Assembly (NCBI GenBank): GCA_018857735.1
Contig: JABMCL010003257.1
Location: 311,501 to 375,500, forward strand
Length of the DNA: 64,000 bases
Source of the DNA: Alviniconcha marisindica
Lineage: Eukaryota > Mollusca > Gastropoda > Provannidae
Direction of reading: 5' to 3'
How positions within the stretch are numbered: the stretch's first letter is position 1; each line of letters starts with the position of its first letter. Both the position numbers and the translations under genes were made by a program. Positions 1 to 59,199 of the stretch are shown here, piece after piece. The notes under the pieces are model-generated. The model worked only from the letters and a program-made list of their open reading frames with translations. It was not told the DNA's origin and made no database searches.

Positions 1-213
1 TGTTCACTCCAAGGCCGCAGCAGATGAACAGAACTTTCTTCTTTATTCATGTGTAGTTGTGGTGCCATTTTTTGCTTTAGGGTAAAAAGCCCCCCCAAAA
101 TCAGTCATAACTGTGTACAGTATGCACATGTGAAGTCTGTCATGAATGCCAGTGTCGCTTGTGTGTTACTGACATAAGTTCCTTCAGTGATGGCATGATG
201 TTGTTTTACCATT

Positions 214-1034
214 GTGATGAGCTGTCACTTTCACTAGTTTCAGCAATGATCTGTCTGAACCACTGATAAGCTGTTGTCAATGGTCATGCATCAGTGTAAC
301 TGATGATGGGTCGGTTCCAGTGATGAAGATCTGTCATTTTCACTGGTTTCAGCAATGATCTGTCTGAACCACTGATAGACTGACATTGTTAGTGGTCATG
401 CATCAGTGTAACTGATGGGTCAGTTCCAGTGATGATGAGCTGTCACTACTTTTGTTTGGTCTGCAGTCAAATGTCGTGTATCAGTGTAACTGATGATGTG
501 TCAGTTCCAGTGGTGATGGTCTGTCACTACTTTTGTTTGGTCTGCAGTCAAATGTCGTGTATCAGTGTAACTGATTATGTGTCAGTTCCAGTGTTGATGG
601 TCTGTCACTACTTTTGTTTGGTCTGTAGTCAAATGTCAGTGTATCAGTGTAACTGATGATGTGTCAGTTCCAGTGGTGATGGTCTGTCACTACTTTTGTT
701 TGGTCTGCAGTCGAATGTCGTGTATCAGTGTAACTGATGATGTGTCAGTTCCAGCGGTGATGGTCTGTCACTACTTTTGTTTGGTCTGTAGTCAAATGTC
801 ATGTATCAGTGTAACTGATATTGTGTCAGTTCCATTGGTGATTGTCTGTCACTACTTTTGTTTGGTCTGTAGTCAAATGTAATGTATCAGTGTAACTGAT
901 GATGTGTCAGTTCCATTGATATAATGGTCTGTCACTACTTTTGTTTGGTCTGTGGTCAAATGTCATGTATCAGTGTAACTGATGATGTCAGTTCCAGCGG
1001 TGATGGTCTGTCACGACTTTTGTTTGGTCTGCAG
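214..1034 (+). repeat. 81-bp minisatellite seeded on exon 1 acceptor
   Basis: From about 424, units of 79-83 bp each contain TTTGTTTGGTCTGCAGTCAA, i.e. the pyrimidine tract and acceptor of exon 1. Candidate AGs end at 466, 547, 628, 710, 791 and 872; a copy near 955 has TGG; the functional one ends at 1034. Longer diverged units extend back to about 214. Bases 1-213 show nothing recognisable. Confidence 0.9.
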
Positions 1035-48440
<47,406 letters not shown>

Positions 48441-49185
48441 ACTTGGTCATCACGGCAGTGAGCGACAGGGGCGCGGGAAGCGGAGAAGATGGGAGCTGAG
48501 TCGTCATTTACAAGAACACGCTTAACAGGCTTCTACGACTGCTGCGTGTTGCAGCTGTGATCAATCAGTATATCTTTATTGCCGCGCGAGAAGTAAAATA
48601 TACATATATATATATATATAAGTGATCAGACTTAATTAGGAGTAGGACTTTGAATTGACTCTCATGATAGAAAGTCAGGACTGTGGTTGCCGTTATTGAG
48701 TTTAATAGGTGATATTTTGATAGGAATGCTGGTAGGAGTAGGATTTGACCTGTCTTTGTTTCTGTGGTAAATGCTTTGGTGGAAAGAGCGAGGACTGTGA
48801 TTTTAACCCACTTGGCCTCAGACCAGCTGCCACCCTTTCGCTATGAAATCCCATGCGAAGGGAAGTAACTGTGTCAAATGATCCTGGTAGACAACTTTAA
48901 AAATCAATAATGAACGCCCAGTCAAAGTTTCAGCTGGCTTTGTATTTTTCCTCAGTTTGCGAACACATTGTTCTTGTGTATCCAACAGGTTTGGATTTTG
49001 TTCACTCAAAATTTTAAAGCATAAAAAGTCATCAAAAATCGGAAATGACCTCATCTGGATGTCAGGTTTTGTTAGGGTGCCCACAGGTTAACCAACTTAG
49101 CAAAATTTCCAGTTTGAATCTCCAAAGATGATGCTCTGTGAGTTTGTTAGGGTGCCCAGGGTAAGCGACTGAGCAATTGTGATGC
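48441..49185 (+). other. AXDND1: AXDND1 3' UTR, proximal part
   Basis: Follows the TAA. Contains an (AT)n tract at 48601-48620. I see no canonical AATAAA here; 49635 (GGAATAAATATAG) is the nearest. Confidence 0.45.
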
Positions 49186-49400
49186 AGTGATATGTGATTG
49201 TAGTATAGTCGGAACAGTGATTAGCAGTCTCAGCTCAGTGATATGTGATTGTAATATAGTCAGAACAGGGACTGCAGTCCCAGCTCAGTGATATGTGATT
49301 GTAGTATAGTCGGAACAGTGATCAGCAGTCTCAGCTCAATGATATGTGATTGTAGTATAGTCGGAACAGTGATTAGTAGTGATAAGACTGGCTTCTGTCA
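49185..49400. repeat. About 57-bp GTGATATGTGATTGTAGTAT repeat, four copies
   Basis: Units with AGTCGGAACAGTGATTAGCA and GTCTCAGCTCA. Confidence 0.9.
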
Positions 49401-49466
49401 CAGCCACTACAGTAGGTACAGTGACAGGACTGCGACTTTGCTCTAGGTTCTGTGATTGATAGATCA

Positions 49467-49522
49467 CCCTGATATAACCGTACTGGTTGACTGGGCATAA
49501 AACACCAAGTTACTTACTTACT
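49467..49522 (+). mobile_element. Retroelement 3' tail with (CTTA)n
   Basis: CCCTGATATAACCGTACTGG, TTGACTGGGCATAAAACACC, then (TTAC)n; the same family as at 34693. Confidence 0.6.
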
Positions 49523-49784
49523 ATGATTGATAGGAACATGGATGGGACTTGGACTTGACTCTACGTTCAGTGGCAGTATGACAGGGACAATGGTAGGACT
49601 ATGACTTCACACTGGTTTCACTGACAGTGTGACAGGAATAAATATAGGACTACAACGTCACTCTAGGTTGAGTTACAGTTATTATAACAGTCACTGAACG
49701 TCTTCATCCTGGGTTCAGTGGCAGTATGGCAGACACAATGATATGACAATGACAATATTCTAAGCTGTATTATAAGACTGTGAC

Positions 49785-50910
49785 TTCACTCTGGGTTCAG
49801 TAGTGACGGTATGACAGGAACAACAATGGGACTATGGCTTCACTCTGGATTCAGTAGTGACGGTATGACAGGAACAACAGTGGGACTATGGCTTCACTCT
49901 GGGTTCAGTAGTGACGGTATGACAGGAACAACAGTGGGACTATGGCTTCACTCTGGGTTCAGTAGTGACGGTATGACAGGAACAACAGTGGGACTATGGC
50001 TTCACTCTGGGTTCAGTAGTGATGGTATGACAGGAACAACAATGGGACCATGGTTTAATTCACTCTGGGTTGAGTTACAGGTACTGTAACAGGAACTGTG
50101 ATAGGGCTATTACTTTACTCTAGGTCCAGTGACACGAACAATGATATAACTGTGTCTTCACCCTGGGTTCTGTGACAGCATGAAAGGAACAGTAATACAA
50201 CTATGACTTCACTCTAGGTTCAGTGACAGTGTGACAAGAACAGTAATATAACTGTGTCTTCACCCAGGATTCAGTGACAGTATGAAAGGAACAGTAATAG
50301 AACTATGACTTCACTCTAGGTTCAGTGACAGTGTGACAAGAACAGTAGTATAACTGTGTCTTCACCCAGGATTCAGTGACAGTATGAAAGGAACAGTAAC
50401 AGAACTATGACTTCACTCTAGGTTCAGTGACAGTGTGACAGGAACAAAGATAGGATTACGAGTTTACTCTGGGTTCACTAACAGGTACCATGACGGGAAC
50501 AATGACAGGAGTATTATTTCATGTGGATGAGGGTTCACTCTAGGTCTAGCGACACATACTGCAGCAAGCACAGTGACTGGATGAGAGTTCACTCTAGGTC
50601 TAGCGACACACATCGAGGCTAGAACAGTGACTGGATGAGAGTTCACTCTAGGTCTAGTGACACACATTGAGGCTACAACAGTGACTGGATGATCGTTCAC
50701 TCTAGGTCTAGTGACACACATTGAGGCTACAACAGTGACTGGATGAGGGTTCACTCTAGGTCTAGTGACACACATTGAGGCTACAACAATGACTGGATGA
50801 GAGTTCACTCTAGGTCTAGCGACACACATTGAGGCAAGAACAGTGACTGGATGAGAGTTCACTCTAGGTCTAGCAACACACATTGAGGCAAGAACAGTGA
50901 CTGGATCAGG
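49785..50910. repeat. Three consecutive minisatellites of 54-117 bp
   Basis: 49785-50070: five 54-bp units (GACGGTATGACAGGAACAAC). 50085-50480: 110-120 bp units (ACTATGACTTCACTCTAGGT). 50515-50910: seven 61-bp units (GAGTTCACTCTAGGTCTAGC, CACACATTGAGG). They share the TTCACTCTRGGTTCAGTGAC core, so one family has diversified in place. Confidence 0.93.
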
Positions 50911-50984
50911 ATTTCACTCTATGTTCATGAACAAATACTTTGGTAGGAATGGTGTTAGCTGGACTATGATGTTCATTGTGTATC

Positions 50985-51091
50985 ATTAATGATAATATGT
51001 ATTATTAAGGTCATTAAGGTTAATATGTATCATGTGAGTGCTCAAGGCATTGATGAGCACATGATAAATGTACATTATTATTATTATTAAA
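50985..51091 (+). mobile_element. LINE 3' tail
   Basis: GGTTAATATGTATCATGTGA, GTGCTCAAGGCATTGATGAG, CACATGATAAATGTACATTA and (TTA)n; same family as 37475 and 61765. Confidence 0.7.
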
Positions 51092-51159
51092 GTGAATGGC
51101 CCCCGAAGCGAAACTGTCACCATCAGAATCAGTGACATAGGCTTTGTCAGGGATGTTGT

Positions 51160-51780
51160 GTGAAGAACCCTGATCACCATGACCTCAGGTGCAGGTGCAT
51201 CATCAGAAAGGTAGATTTTGGGCAGATGGGTGCATTTGTCTGGAGGCCAGGCGTCATCAGAAAGGTAGATTTTGGGCAGACAGCAGACAGGACATCAGCC
51301 TTCTTGTGCCGGCTTGCATCTTGCCACTCTCGTCCTTCCCACCTCAGGTCTAAGCATTTTTGAGGAATGTTTCAGTCATTTTATAAACGGTTTTCTGTCT
51401 CTGTCCATGTACTGCTGCATCAGTTTTCTGTGATTTTAACTTAGTTTACCCCCACTCCCCTTCTCCAAATACACACCCACACATTTTGAGCCTTTCACTA
51501 CACTGAATGCAAGAAGTGGACTGGTATATTTATTCATGGCTCATTTTGGTGGGTGCTTTAAAAATCAGTTGTGATTACTTGTGACAGATGCTTTGTCGTG
51601 TGTACTGCTGATTCTGCTCATGGGTTTTTATGGTGGGCGCTGAAGCCTTGCTCATCAGCCTTTTTTGTTGTGTGGAAGAACTGCTGAGTTTTTGTTTGTT
51701 TTTTTGACAGAATATGATTTGCACATGATGTTGGATGCAAGGGTGAAAGCCGACGACTTTGAAAATCCTAAAATGGCAGC
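51160..51780. other. Interval between repeats, + strand 3' UTR candidate
   Basis: Contains a roughly 50-bp dimer (CATCAGAAAGGTAGATTTTG) at 51200-51280 and otherwise unique sequence with no supported gene. Confidence 0.5.
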
Positions 51781-52190
51781 ATGTCCAAGGGCCAGCACCC
51801 CTGTGGGTCCAAGGGACTGCACTGCATTAGCAGTCAAGGGACAGCACCCCTGTGGGTCCAAGGGACTGCACTGCATTAGCAGTCAAGGGCCAGCACCCAT
51901 GTGGGTTCAAGGGACTGCACAGCATTGGCAGTCAAGGGACAGCACCCCTGTGGATCCAAGGGACTGCACTGCATTGGCAGTCAAGGGACAGCACCCCTGT
52001 GGGTCCAAGGGACTTCACTGCATTAGCAGTCAAGGGACAGCACCCCTGTGGGTCCAAGGGAGTGCACTGCCTCGGCAGCCAAGGGCCAGCACCCCTGTGG
52101 GTCCAAGGGAGTGCACTGCCTTGGCAGCCAAGGGCCAGCACCCCTGTGGGTCCAAGGGACTGCACTGCGTGGGCAGTCAAGGACCAGTGC
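51780..52190. repeat. 49-bp CAGCACCCCTGTGGGTCCAA repeat, eight copies
   Basis: Units GGGACTGCACTGCATTAGCA, GTCAAGGGACAGCACC. Open in more than one frame on both strands by virtue of its composition, not as a gene. Confidence 0.94.
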
Positions 52191-52194
52191 CTCT

Positions 52195-53500
52195 GTGTGG
52201 GCTCCCATAAGCAAGACAGCTGCAGAGCATTGCGTTTCCCTGGCCATTCTAATTCATAGCGGTCACTGTTGGGATGCAAGACACAAGGACATGCAGGTTA
52301 TGCTGGAAAAGTGGCGTCACTTGCCCATGGTGCTTACACTTGGCACAGCACGTCGCCAGTGGAAGGCAAGCGTTTCCTGCGTTACAGATCAGGATTTGAG
52401 AAAATGACAGTCAGCTTTCACCCTTGTGGATTTGGTTGCCATGGTGACTACAAGTTGTGTCGCACACATGGATCGGCTGCTAACGTCACCCTGATACTAC
52501 CTCCAAGGTTGACTGGGTGTTCAAAATCTGTTGTTTTTAAGTCACTTACTGATGAGCTGTCCACATCACACGCACCCCCTCCCCCCCCAACCACACATTC
52601 CACAGCAACCAGTTTAAAATTTGTCTGTGATAAACGCAAGTCAACTGCTGATCCGTCCACATTCTTGCACGCATTCCTCAATTTTCCACTGAGGAAAATA
52701 AAAGCATTAGCTTGCATGCCAAAATGACCTTGAAAAGAACTATAGCACAGTTTTCATGTACTTTGCATTGAAATGTTTTGTGCTCTATGTTGATTTGGTT
52801 CTATTTCTAATAAAGTTGGTCCTCACAGATTCATGTGTTGTTTTGGTGCTTGTAACTTTACCAATGGTTTCAGTTTGCAAAATTCTGCAATGGTTGTCTG
52901 TTGTATTTCAACATAAGATTCATTGAACTAGAACACAGTTTGCATCCAAGTCTGAGGCAATGTTCTAAGCCTAGTGTTTATCAATATGTTTTTCTATTTT
53001 CATCAGGCATGTTACCTTAGCATACAGGAATATAGGCTAATAGTTAACGTACTGTGACAAATTTTACTCTGCAGCAAATGGAATTACAATCATCGCACGT
53101 ATATTTTCAGTTCAGCTGAAGATGGTACTATCAATTTAACTAAGCTCAAGATGACACTTTCAATGCAGTTCAGTTCAAGATGTTACCTTCAGATCAGTTC
53201 AAGATGGCACCTACGAGTTCAGTTCAAAATGAACCTGTTCAGGTAAATCCTGAATTTTTAAAACATATTTTTGTGTTTTTCTCACACTTGAAAATTTGAG
53301 TTACAGGGTATTAGTCGCTCGCCGACAATATATCCACAAATCCACTCTCACATTCACATGCGCAAGTTATCACACACACAAACACACCTGTTACACTCAG
53401 AAAAGACACTTGTTTAAATATGCATGGGTCTCCATAAAGAGAGACGGCACACAAGCATTTGATTCACACAAACACAGAGGAAAAATGAGATAAAAAAAGT
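52195..53500. other. Intergenic interval between convergent genes
   Basis: Holds the candidate + strand poly(A) site at 52809, a degenerate retroelement tail near 52486, and CAGTTCAAGATG-type short repeats at 53105-53240. No gene seen. Confidence 0.6.
52809..52814 (+). terminator. Candidate distal + strand poly(A) signal
   Basis: AATAAA on the plus strand followed by a GT-rich element (TGTTGTTTTGGTGCTTG, about 52835-52851). It may end a long 3' UTR of AXDND1 (4.4 kb beyond the stop), as no better combined signal is evident nearer the stop, or an unrecognised non-coding transcript. Confidence 0.4.
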
Positions 53501-53501
53501 G

Positions 53502-53507
53502 TTTATT
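53502..53507 (-). terminator. SSNA1: Candidate SSNA1 poly(A) signal
   Basis: AATAAA on the minus strand, followed within 40 bases by a GT-rich stretch (GTGTTTGTGTG). It would give SSNA1 a 3' UTR of about 1.3 kb with no competing coding sequence between. Confidence 0.55.
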
Positions 53508-54831
53508 TGTCCTCAGATCATACAAAGCATTAAATATTTATGTACACACTCTGTCTGTACATGGACGGAATGCTCAGCCCCTCACAGACCTGCAGTGATT
53601 TCATCACAGACTTCCCTTTTTTTCTTTCCTTCTGGATCCATTTCCTAACCACAGCTGAACGGCCAAAAAGGACGGCCTTTACTGAGCATTCACCACAGCG
53701 ACCACACCCCCCCCCCCCCACCCAAGTTTGATGACCTGTGCTGGTAATGACCTGTGTCCTTGGGGACTGGAGTCTACTCCATTCATAGGTCTTATTCCTT
53801 GGCTGAGTTAAGTACCTCTGATGATGGAATGTGGATGCCTGAAAAGGCGGAAAGGAGGGAAAGAAGCAAAAGCAAAATGAAAGATGAAAAAGAAAAAAAA
53901 TACAGTGACAAATCAACAACAAAAAATGGGGGCAGGGGCAAGGGGGATGAATGGTTATGCCATCAACACCACTGACCAACTTCCTACAGTACAAGCCCTT
54001 AACAGTCCTAGTGTTTCTTGTCGCTGGCGTCACGCCCACAAAAGGCCATAAATAGTTGAGCAGTCACATGACTACACAATATATGATCAACTGTTTTGAG
54101 AAGGAACAGACAATGATGTCACTGTCAAGCATCTGATTGTGTCATGTGGGTTTCAAAATTTCTCCATTCTCATCTGATCAGTTGCTTTGAGAAAGAACAG
54201 ACCGTGATGTCACTGTCAAGCGTCTGACTGTGTCATGTGGGTTTCAAAGCTGCTCCATTCTCATCTGATTCTGATCTGACACAAGCCACTGGCAACCAAT
54301 GAAAACTGTGTATTGTATAATAAACGGGCATTCTCAGGTAAGCCAAGACTACTAACAGTACGTAATGCATTCGAAGTCAGAAACTGAGACTGTACTTTTC
54401 TTCACACCACTGGTGTCAGTATCTCACAAATGGTGATGTAACTGCTTTCGTTCTTCAGTCCTGGCTCCGACAGAGTAAAAACAATGCTACCAACGCTGCG
54501 TTTTTCTCATCATCTGTTTCTCGCCACTCAACGGTAACAGTTACCCACAGTTGTCCTTCCGTCAATAAGTGCACGAATGTGAGGCACAGCACGCTACATG
54601 GCATATGTTTGTGACATGCTAGACCAGGTGGTTATTATGCGACGATCATCAAAGTGGATCCTAGTCTAAATGCAGCTTTCCAATGTGAAGGCAGAAGAAT
54701 GCTAATAACATCAAGCTCAGAGGACAATCTACAGCTTCCAGCCAAGTGTACATGACAGGCACAAAAATACCCCCACAGTAAAATCACAAATAAGATGCTC
54801 CCTTCCTGCTCATGATTAATGCCACCTGTCA
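53508..54831 (-). other. SSNA1: SSNA1 3' UTR (inferred)
   Basis: Lies between the SSNA1 stop and the minus-strand AATAAA. Contains a two-copy 60-bp repeat at 54090-54250 (AATGATGTCACTGTCAAGC). The minus-strand frame at 53530-54039 is low complexity and has no family resemblance. Confidence 0.5.
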
Positions 54832-54951
54832 CTAAGACTGAGTCATTGTTCGCTGCGTGGAGCCGCCTGTTGTCGTGGGATACGACTTTTCTTTCAGAGA
54901 CTGCGACTCCCGCTTTAACACATTGAGCAATGTCTGTGAGCTCTCCAGAAT
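54832..54951 (-). CDS. SSNA1: SSNA1 exon 3
   Basis: Acceptor GTATGTTTCAG. It encodes [20 protein letters not shown] and then a diverged tail ending RTMTQS before TAG (54834-54832). Five more copies of the acceptor plus ATTCYGGA lie immediately upstream in the intron. Confidence 0.95.
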   Translation of the reverse strand: MLESSQTLLNVLKRESQSLKEKSYPTTTGGSTQRTMTQS

Positions 54952-57900
54952 CTGAAACATACAGAAGGCTGTGGTTAAAAAAAAAAGTCTCTGGAATCCA
55001 AAACATACAGCAGACAGTGGTGAAAAAGTCTCCGGAATCTGAAACATACGGATACAGAACACAGTGGTGAAAAAGTCTCCGGAATCTGAAACATACAGAA
55101 CACAGTGGTGAAAAAGTCTCTGGAGTCTGAGACATACAGAAGACGTCTCCTGAAAAAGTCTCCGGAATCTGAAACATGCAGGAGATTCTGGATTCTGCTT
55201 CACATACTGTACAAAAGAGGTGCACTGAAAACTCTCCAACATCCAAGACCTGTACCACAACACAAATAACAAACTGTAAAAATGATCCGCATTAATAACA
55301 ACAATAATAGTTGGGTCCTACAGCACCCTTTCACAAATGACCTTACTCAAGTTTAAAAAGAAAGAAATTTAAATGCATAAAATGATAAAGCCCTCCAGAA
55401 TCTGAATCACTGAACACACAGAAGCCACTGGCAACAATTCTGAAGAGTGAAACTCACAGGAGATGCCGGCATGAGCTCTCCACATTCTATAACTGTACAG
55501 AAAACAGTCAAAACATTCTATCTTCCATGTTCTGAAGAGTGTACCACAGCCAACAACGATGAAAACCTAGCTGACAAAAAGACACGGTCTTGTAGTCATT
55601 TTAAATTTGAGTGTGTTTTTTCTCCTCTGTAGTGTTGATATGTTTTGCCCTGATATGACCTACCAGGCTGACGGGTCATCAAAAGCCAATCACTTACTTG
55701 TGCCCAAACATTAAAGATGTTGAACTCTCTGCGGTCTGGAATATAGCAAACAACAAACTACGAGAACTAGACACCTCACCATCAGAAACAGATGCTGCCG
55801 CCAACAATGACTGTAGCTGTGGCTGATTCTCAATACAACCAACAAACTCTGAAAACTCTCAAAAATCTGAGGCAATGATGAGAAGTCTGCACAATCTGAG
55901 AGTAGAACCGCACAGCCTACATTGATGACTTGCTGTGACAAATACTCTCCGCAAAGTCTCAATAATTAACGAAGCCAACTAAAAGTAAAACCTCCACATA
56001 ATTATGTATGTGAGCAAACCATGCTGACCATAATCCTTTCTTCTAGTTAACCGTAATAATCGACAAAGGAAAGTAATACCAACAGTGTCATGTGTACGGG
56101 TTTACAACTCCAAGATCAGAACATAAAAAAAGGTTAAAAAGAACGTTTTGTATCATCAGATTAAAATCAGCATTCTTTTTAACCTCTCATGTGTTTTGAC
56201 CCTGCTTCAGAATGCTAGCAAGCAACTCCATACCAGATTTTTTTTAAAGAAGACTAAAACTACATAAATTTGCAATTTGCAACTCCAAAAGAGGAAGTAC
56301 TCTTAGATCTTCCTTAAAAGGACAAGAAAGGGCCGTCATCAATCGGATAAACACTGCAACTGTTTTAATGCAGCATTGTCTGACAGACAGCGTGGAGCAC
56401 CTATGGGCTTTTCTGAGTGCACAGATATATATACCATCTTCAACTCAACCCAACTGAACAAGGACAAGACAGATACAGGTCTCAATCACCTGGATCGTAA
56501 TCCAGATTACCCATTTTGGTACTATAGACAGATACATTATTTGTTTTTACTATACATTATTTGTTTTCATGCCCACTGATTCAGGGGGCATGAAAATAAA
56601 TAATGTATTTAATAATGACTGATGGCAACCAAGTAATTACTGAATCATGGACGATCACCAATAGTCACTATCATCATCACTTTCACCTGTACTAAAAACA
56701 AGGAAAGGTGGTCATTAACCTTTTAAAAGAGGTATGGTCCTTCATGAAGGGTTCCATTACACAGCGACACAAAGAAAAAGGTCTGAGACAGAGAAGACAG
56801 CCTCAAAAGCAGAATGGTCTCTCATCACAGGTTCCACTGTCACCTTTACTCTGAGGATAGAGACGAGTGCACTGTGCAGGGATAGTGCATCTCTGCTGTC
56901 CAAATCTGGAATTCTCTTCCTTTTGCTCTCTGTCCCAGCCCTTCCCTCACAGCCTTCAAACTTACCTCTTCAAACAGCATTTTGACCAGCAATAGCTTTT
57001 CTTCTGCACAAATCTCTCTCGCTCTCTCTCTGTCCCAGTCCTTGCCTTCAAATTAGTCTTTACCCCCCCCCCCACCCCCCCCCTCGTCTTTCTCAGCCGT
57101 GTGTGTGTGTGTGCATACTTTTTATTGGCATTGCGTGCATGTAAACCTCTGTGTGTGTGTGTGTGTGTGTGCATGTGTGCCCGATTTTGAGTGCGTGTAT
57201 TTTTGCCATGTTTTGTAAGAAGATGTTTGTTAATTTTCATATGTTTTGTATGCTTGCATACTATAGATTTGTATAATTATGGGTATTTGTGCATTGTATG
57301 CTTTTCTTTAAGTTGTAAAGCACTCTGAGATTCTGAAAGTGCTCTATATGGTCCCTATTATTATTATTATTATAAAGTATCCTCCTCCTCACCTTCATGT
57401 AAGCAGCCTCTGTTTCTGCAATGGTTTTGTCAAACTCATTCCGGGACGCCATTTTCTTGGCCAGGCTCTCGTTGACCTTGGCCAGGCGCTCGGTGAGGAC
57501 ACGGATGTCATTCTGCAGTTTCTGCTTCTCCTCCTCCTCCTGAAGGATGGACCGGTGCAGCTCATCACGCTTCCCACACAGGTCTTCAATACCTGCAGGA
57601 CAAATGGTCAAATTATCTTCCACACGAATCTTCAAATTCAATGCCTGCAGGACAAATGACCTTCCACACCAATCTTCAAATTCAATGCCGGCAGGACAAA
57701 TTACCTTTCACACCAATCTTCACATTCAATACCTGCAGAATAAATGTAAAAATTATCTTCCACACGGACTTTTAATACCTGCAGAACAAATGGTCTATTG
57801 GTGAAGCCCAATACCCTTGAATCCTTTTCACATAGATCTCTAATAGTAATACATGCAGGACAAATGTTCTCATGGTGAAGCTCATCATGCTTTCCACACA

Positions 57901-58916
57901 AATTTTCAATACCAGAAAGGCAAAGATCCTAATTCCTATTCATCGTCTCTCTGCTTTCCATGTTTTCTAAACAGATCTTCAATACCAGCAGGACATTTAC
58001 ATAATTATGGTCTCTTTACCATCCACACAGATCTGCAATACCTGCAGAATGGTCATTAATAATTTTATGTAGAATAACCATGTTCGTCATGCAAAATAAA
58101 CTCCTCTCATGTAATTGCTCAAACCCCATGCACTGCCACTGACTATCTATGCAAAAACATCCAGATCTGTATGCTTTTTGACAGAATGCATTTTTAAGCG
58201 AAGGCTTTAAGTAATCTCTCACTCAGTCTCTGTCTCTCTGAGGTCAGGGTGTGAAGTCAGTTGTCAAAACATATCAGCTTGCCAGCTGCCAGATCAGGGT
58301 GGGCAGCATCACATAATTTCAGTGGTAGTTCCCTGCCTGTCGGTTTCCGGCCATTTAGTAATAAAGTTCTAAACAATGAGTCCTCAAAATCAAATACTAC
58401 TTTACCGGTACTGCCTACTTTTGAAAAGAAAAGAAAAACGTTGTTTTTTGTTTGTTTTTGCTTTTTAGTCTGTGCAGCTTACTTCGTAGCAAGGAAAACA
58501 AAAGGAAATTCCTTTTCCTACAGACAACATAACAGGTAACACATGGTTTGATTATGGGTTTTGGGGTAAATGAGACTCCGGTTTGGTAAACAAATGCAAA
58601 AATCGGCACGAAAAATACAGGTCTGTAAAACTAAAAGTTCGATTCGTAGTCCTTTCCAATTCCAGCGGCCTCTTATTCTTTCAAAGACTTATTGACGTTA
58701 TCCAAGCTCATACTCGTGATTTCCATGCTCACCAGAGAATACGGTGAAACAACAGATTATATAGTTTATACACGACTGAGTGAGAACTTCAGTCAAAGTT
58801 CAATTTTTTATATTACTGAGGTCAAAGCGGGCACAGCGACTGCCTTAAGAACACAGGTACTTACATTTGACCAATTCGTTGTTGTAACTCTGTAGTGCTG
58901 CGCCTTGTTGAGACAT
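54832..58916 (-). CDS. SSNA1: SSNA1 (NA14), complete three-exon gene span
   Basis: Three minus-strand exons join to 123 residues; human SSNA1 has 119. SSNA1 is a small coiled-coil protein of centrosomes, basal bodies and axonemes that self-assembles into fibrils and acts on microtubules. The match is strong throughout: [71 protein letters not shown] and [15 protein letters not shown]. The C-terminal 20 residues are diverged, as is usual. It is convergent with AXDND1, another cilium-associated gene. Confidence 0.96.
54945..55200 (-). repeat. Array seeded on SSNA1 exon 3 acceptor
   Basis: On the minus strand, six copies including the functional one of TTCTGTATGTTTCAGATTCY, GGAGACTTTTTCACCACTG. 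Copies sit near 54949, 54998, 55035, 55083, 55125 and 55167 with 37-49 bp spacing. Confidence 0.92.
55205..56855. other. SSNA1 intron 2 interval
   Basis: Mostly unique sequence with short repeated TCTGAAAACTCTC-like pieces and a retroelement tail at 55648-55700 (CCCTGATATGACC, CACTTACTT). No gene recognised. Confidence 0.6.
56860..57372 (+). mobile_element. LINE 3' end remnant
   Basis: The + strand reads (I)[19 protein letters not shown], the C-terminal motif of CR1/L2-like reverse transcriptase ORFs, then a (GT)n-containing 3' region and the tail AAGTGCTCTATATGG, (ATT)n. Lies antisense in SSNA1 intron 2. Confidence 0.6.
57393..57592 (-). CDS. SSNA1: SSNA1 exon 2
   Basis: A 200-base exon with acceptor GTCCTGCAG and donor AAG|GTGAGG. 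It completes Cys, then encodes 66 residues of coiled coil from [10 protein letters not shown] to AETEAAYMK. Phase 1 in, phase 0 out. About seven degenerate copies of its acceptor and first codons lie in the upstream intron. Confidence 0.96.
57585..58050 (-). repeat. Array seeded on SSNA1 exon 2 acceptor
   Basis: On the minus strand, about eight copies of TTTGTCCTGCAGGTATTGAA followed by GA..T..GTGTGGAAG, i.e. the functional acceptor and the CIEDLCGK codons in decayed form. AG positions lie near 57593 (functional), 57643, 57687, 57732, 57777, 57852, 57987 and 58041. Confidence 0.92.
58060..58860. other. SSNA1 intron 1, unique part
   Basis: Unique AT-rich sequence. I see no exon or element. 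Confidence 0.6.
58865..58916 (-). CDS. SSNA1: SSNA1 exon 1
   Basis: ATG at 58916-58914, encoding [17 protein letters not shown] plus the first base of Cys. Donor T|GTAAGT. Short first coding exons with this N-terminus are typical of the family. Confidence 0.95.
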
Positions 58917-59035
58917 TTTCTTGTCTTGTTTCAGCGCAAACGATAGCTTTTCCCTCCTCTCTCCGCTCAGTTTTGTACTTGCCTAGACAACAATGTGCTC
59001 TACGTCATCAAAAAGGTGGACCGGAAGTGTACGAA
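58917..59035 (-). promoter_or_regulatory. SSNA1: SSNA1 5' UTR and candidate proximal promoter
   Basis: Upstream of the SSNA1 ATG lie a consensus ETS site (ACCGGAAGTG on +, 59020-59029), a CRE-like TGACGTA (59001-59007 on -) and an RFX X-box-like dyad GTTGTCTAGGCAAG (58978-58991 on -). Several cilium genes are driven by RFX through X-boxes, so the dyad is of interest, but it misses the perfect consensus. Function is inferred from motif and position only. Confidence 0.45.
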
Positions 59036-59039
59036 GTTA

Positions 59040-59143
59040 AGTCAAAACTATCACCGTGAATGAAAAGTTGCTTTGGGTTTGCGTGTATTTTCACAACGGG
59101 GTCTAGATGCATTGCTGTGTACACTGAATGGATTTCAAATTAC

Positions 59144-59199
<56 letters not shown>

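Noticed and set aside
51665..52260. Possible secreted or repeat protein with CTALAVKGQHPCGSKG units
   Set aside because: Derived from a 49-bp repeat; several frames on both strands are open and nothing unique flanks it.
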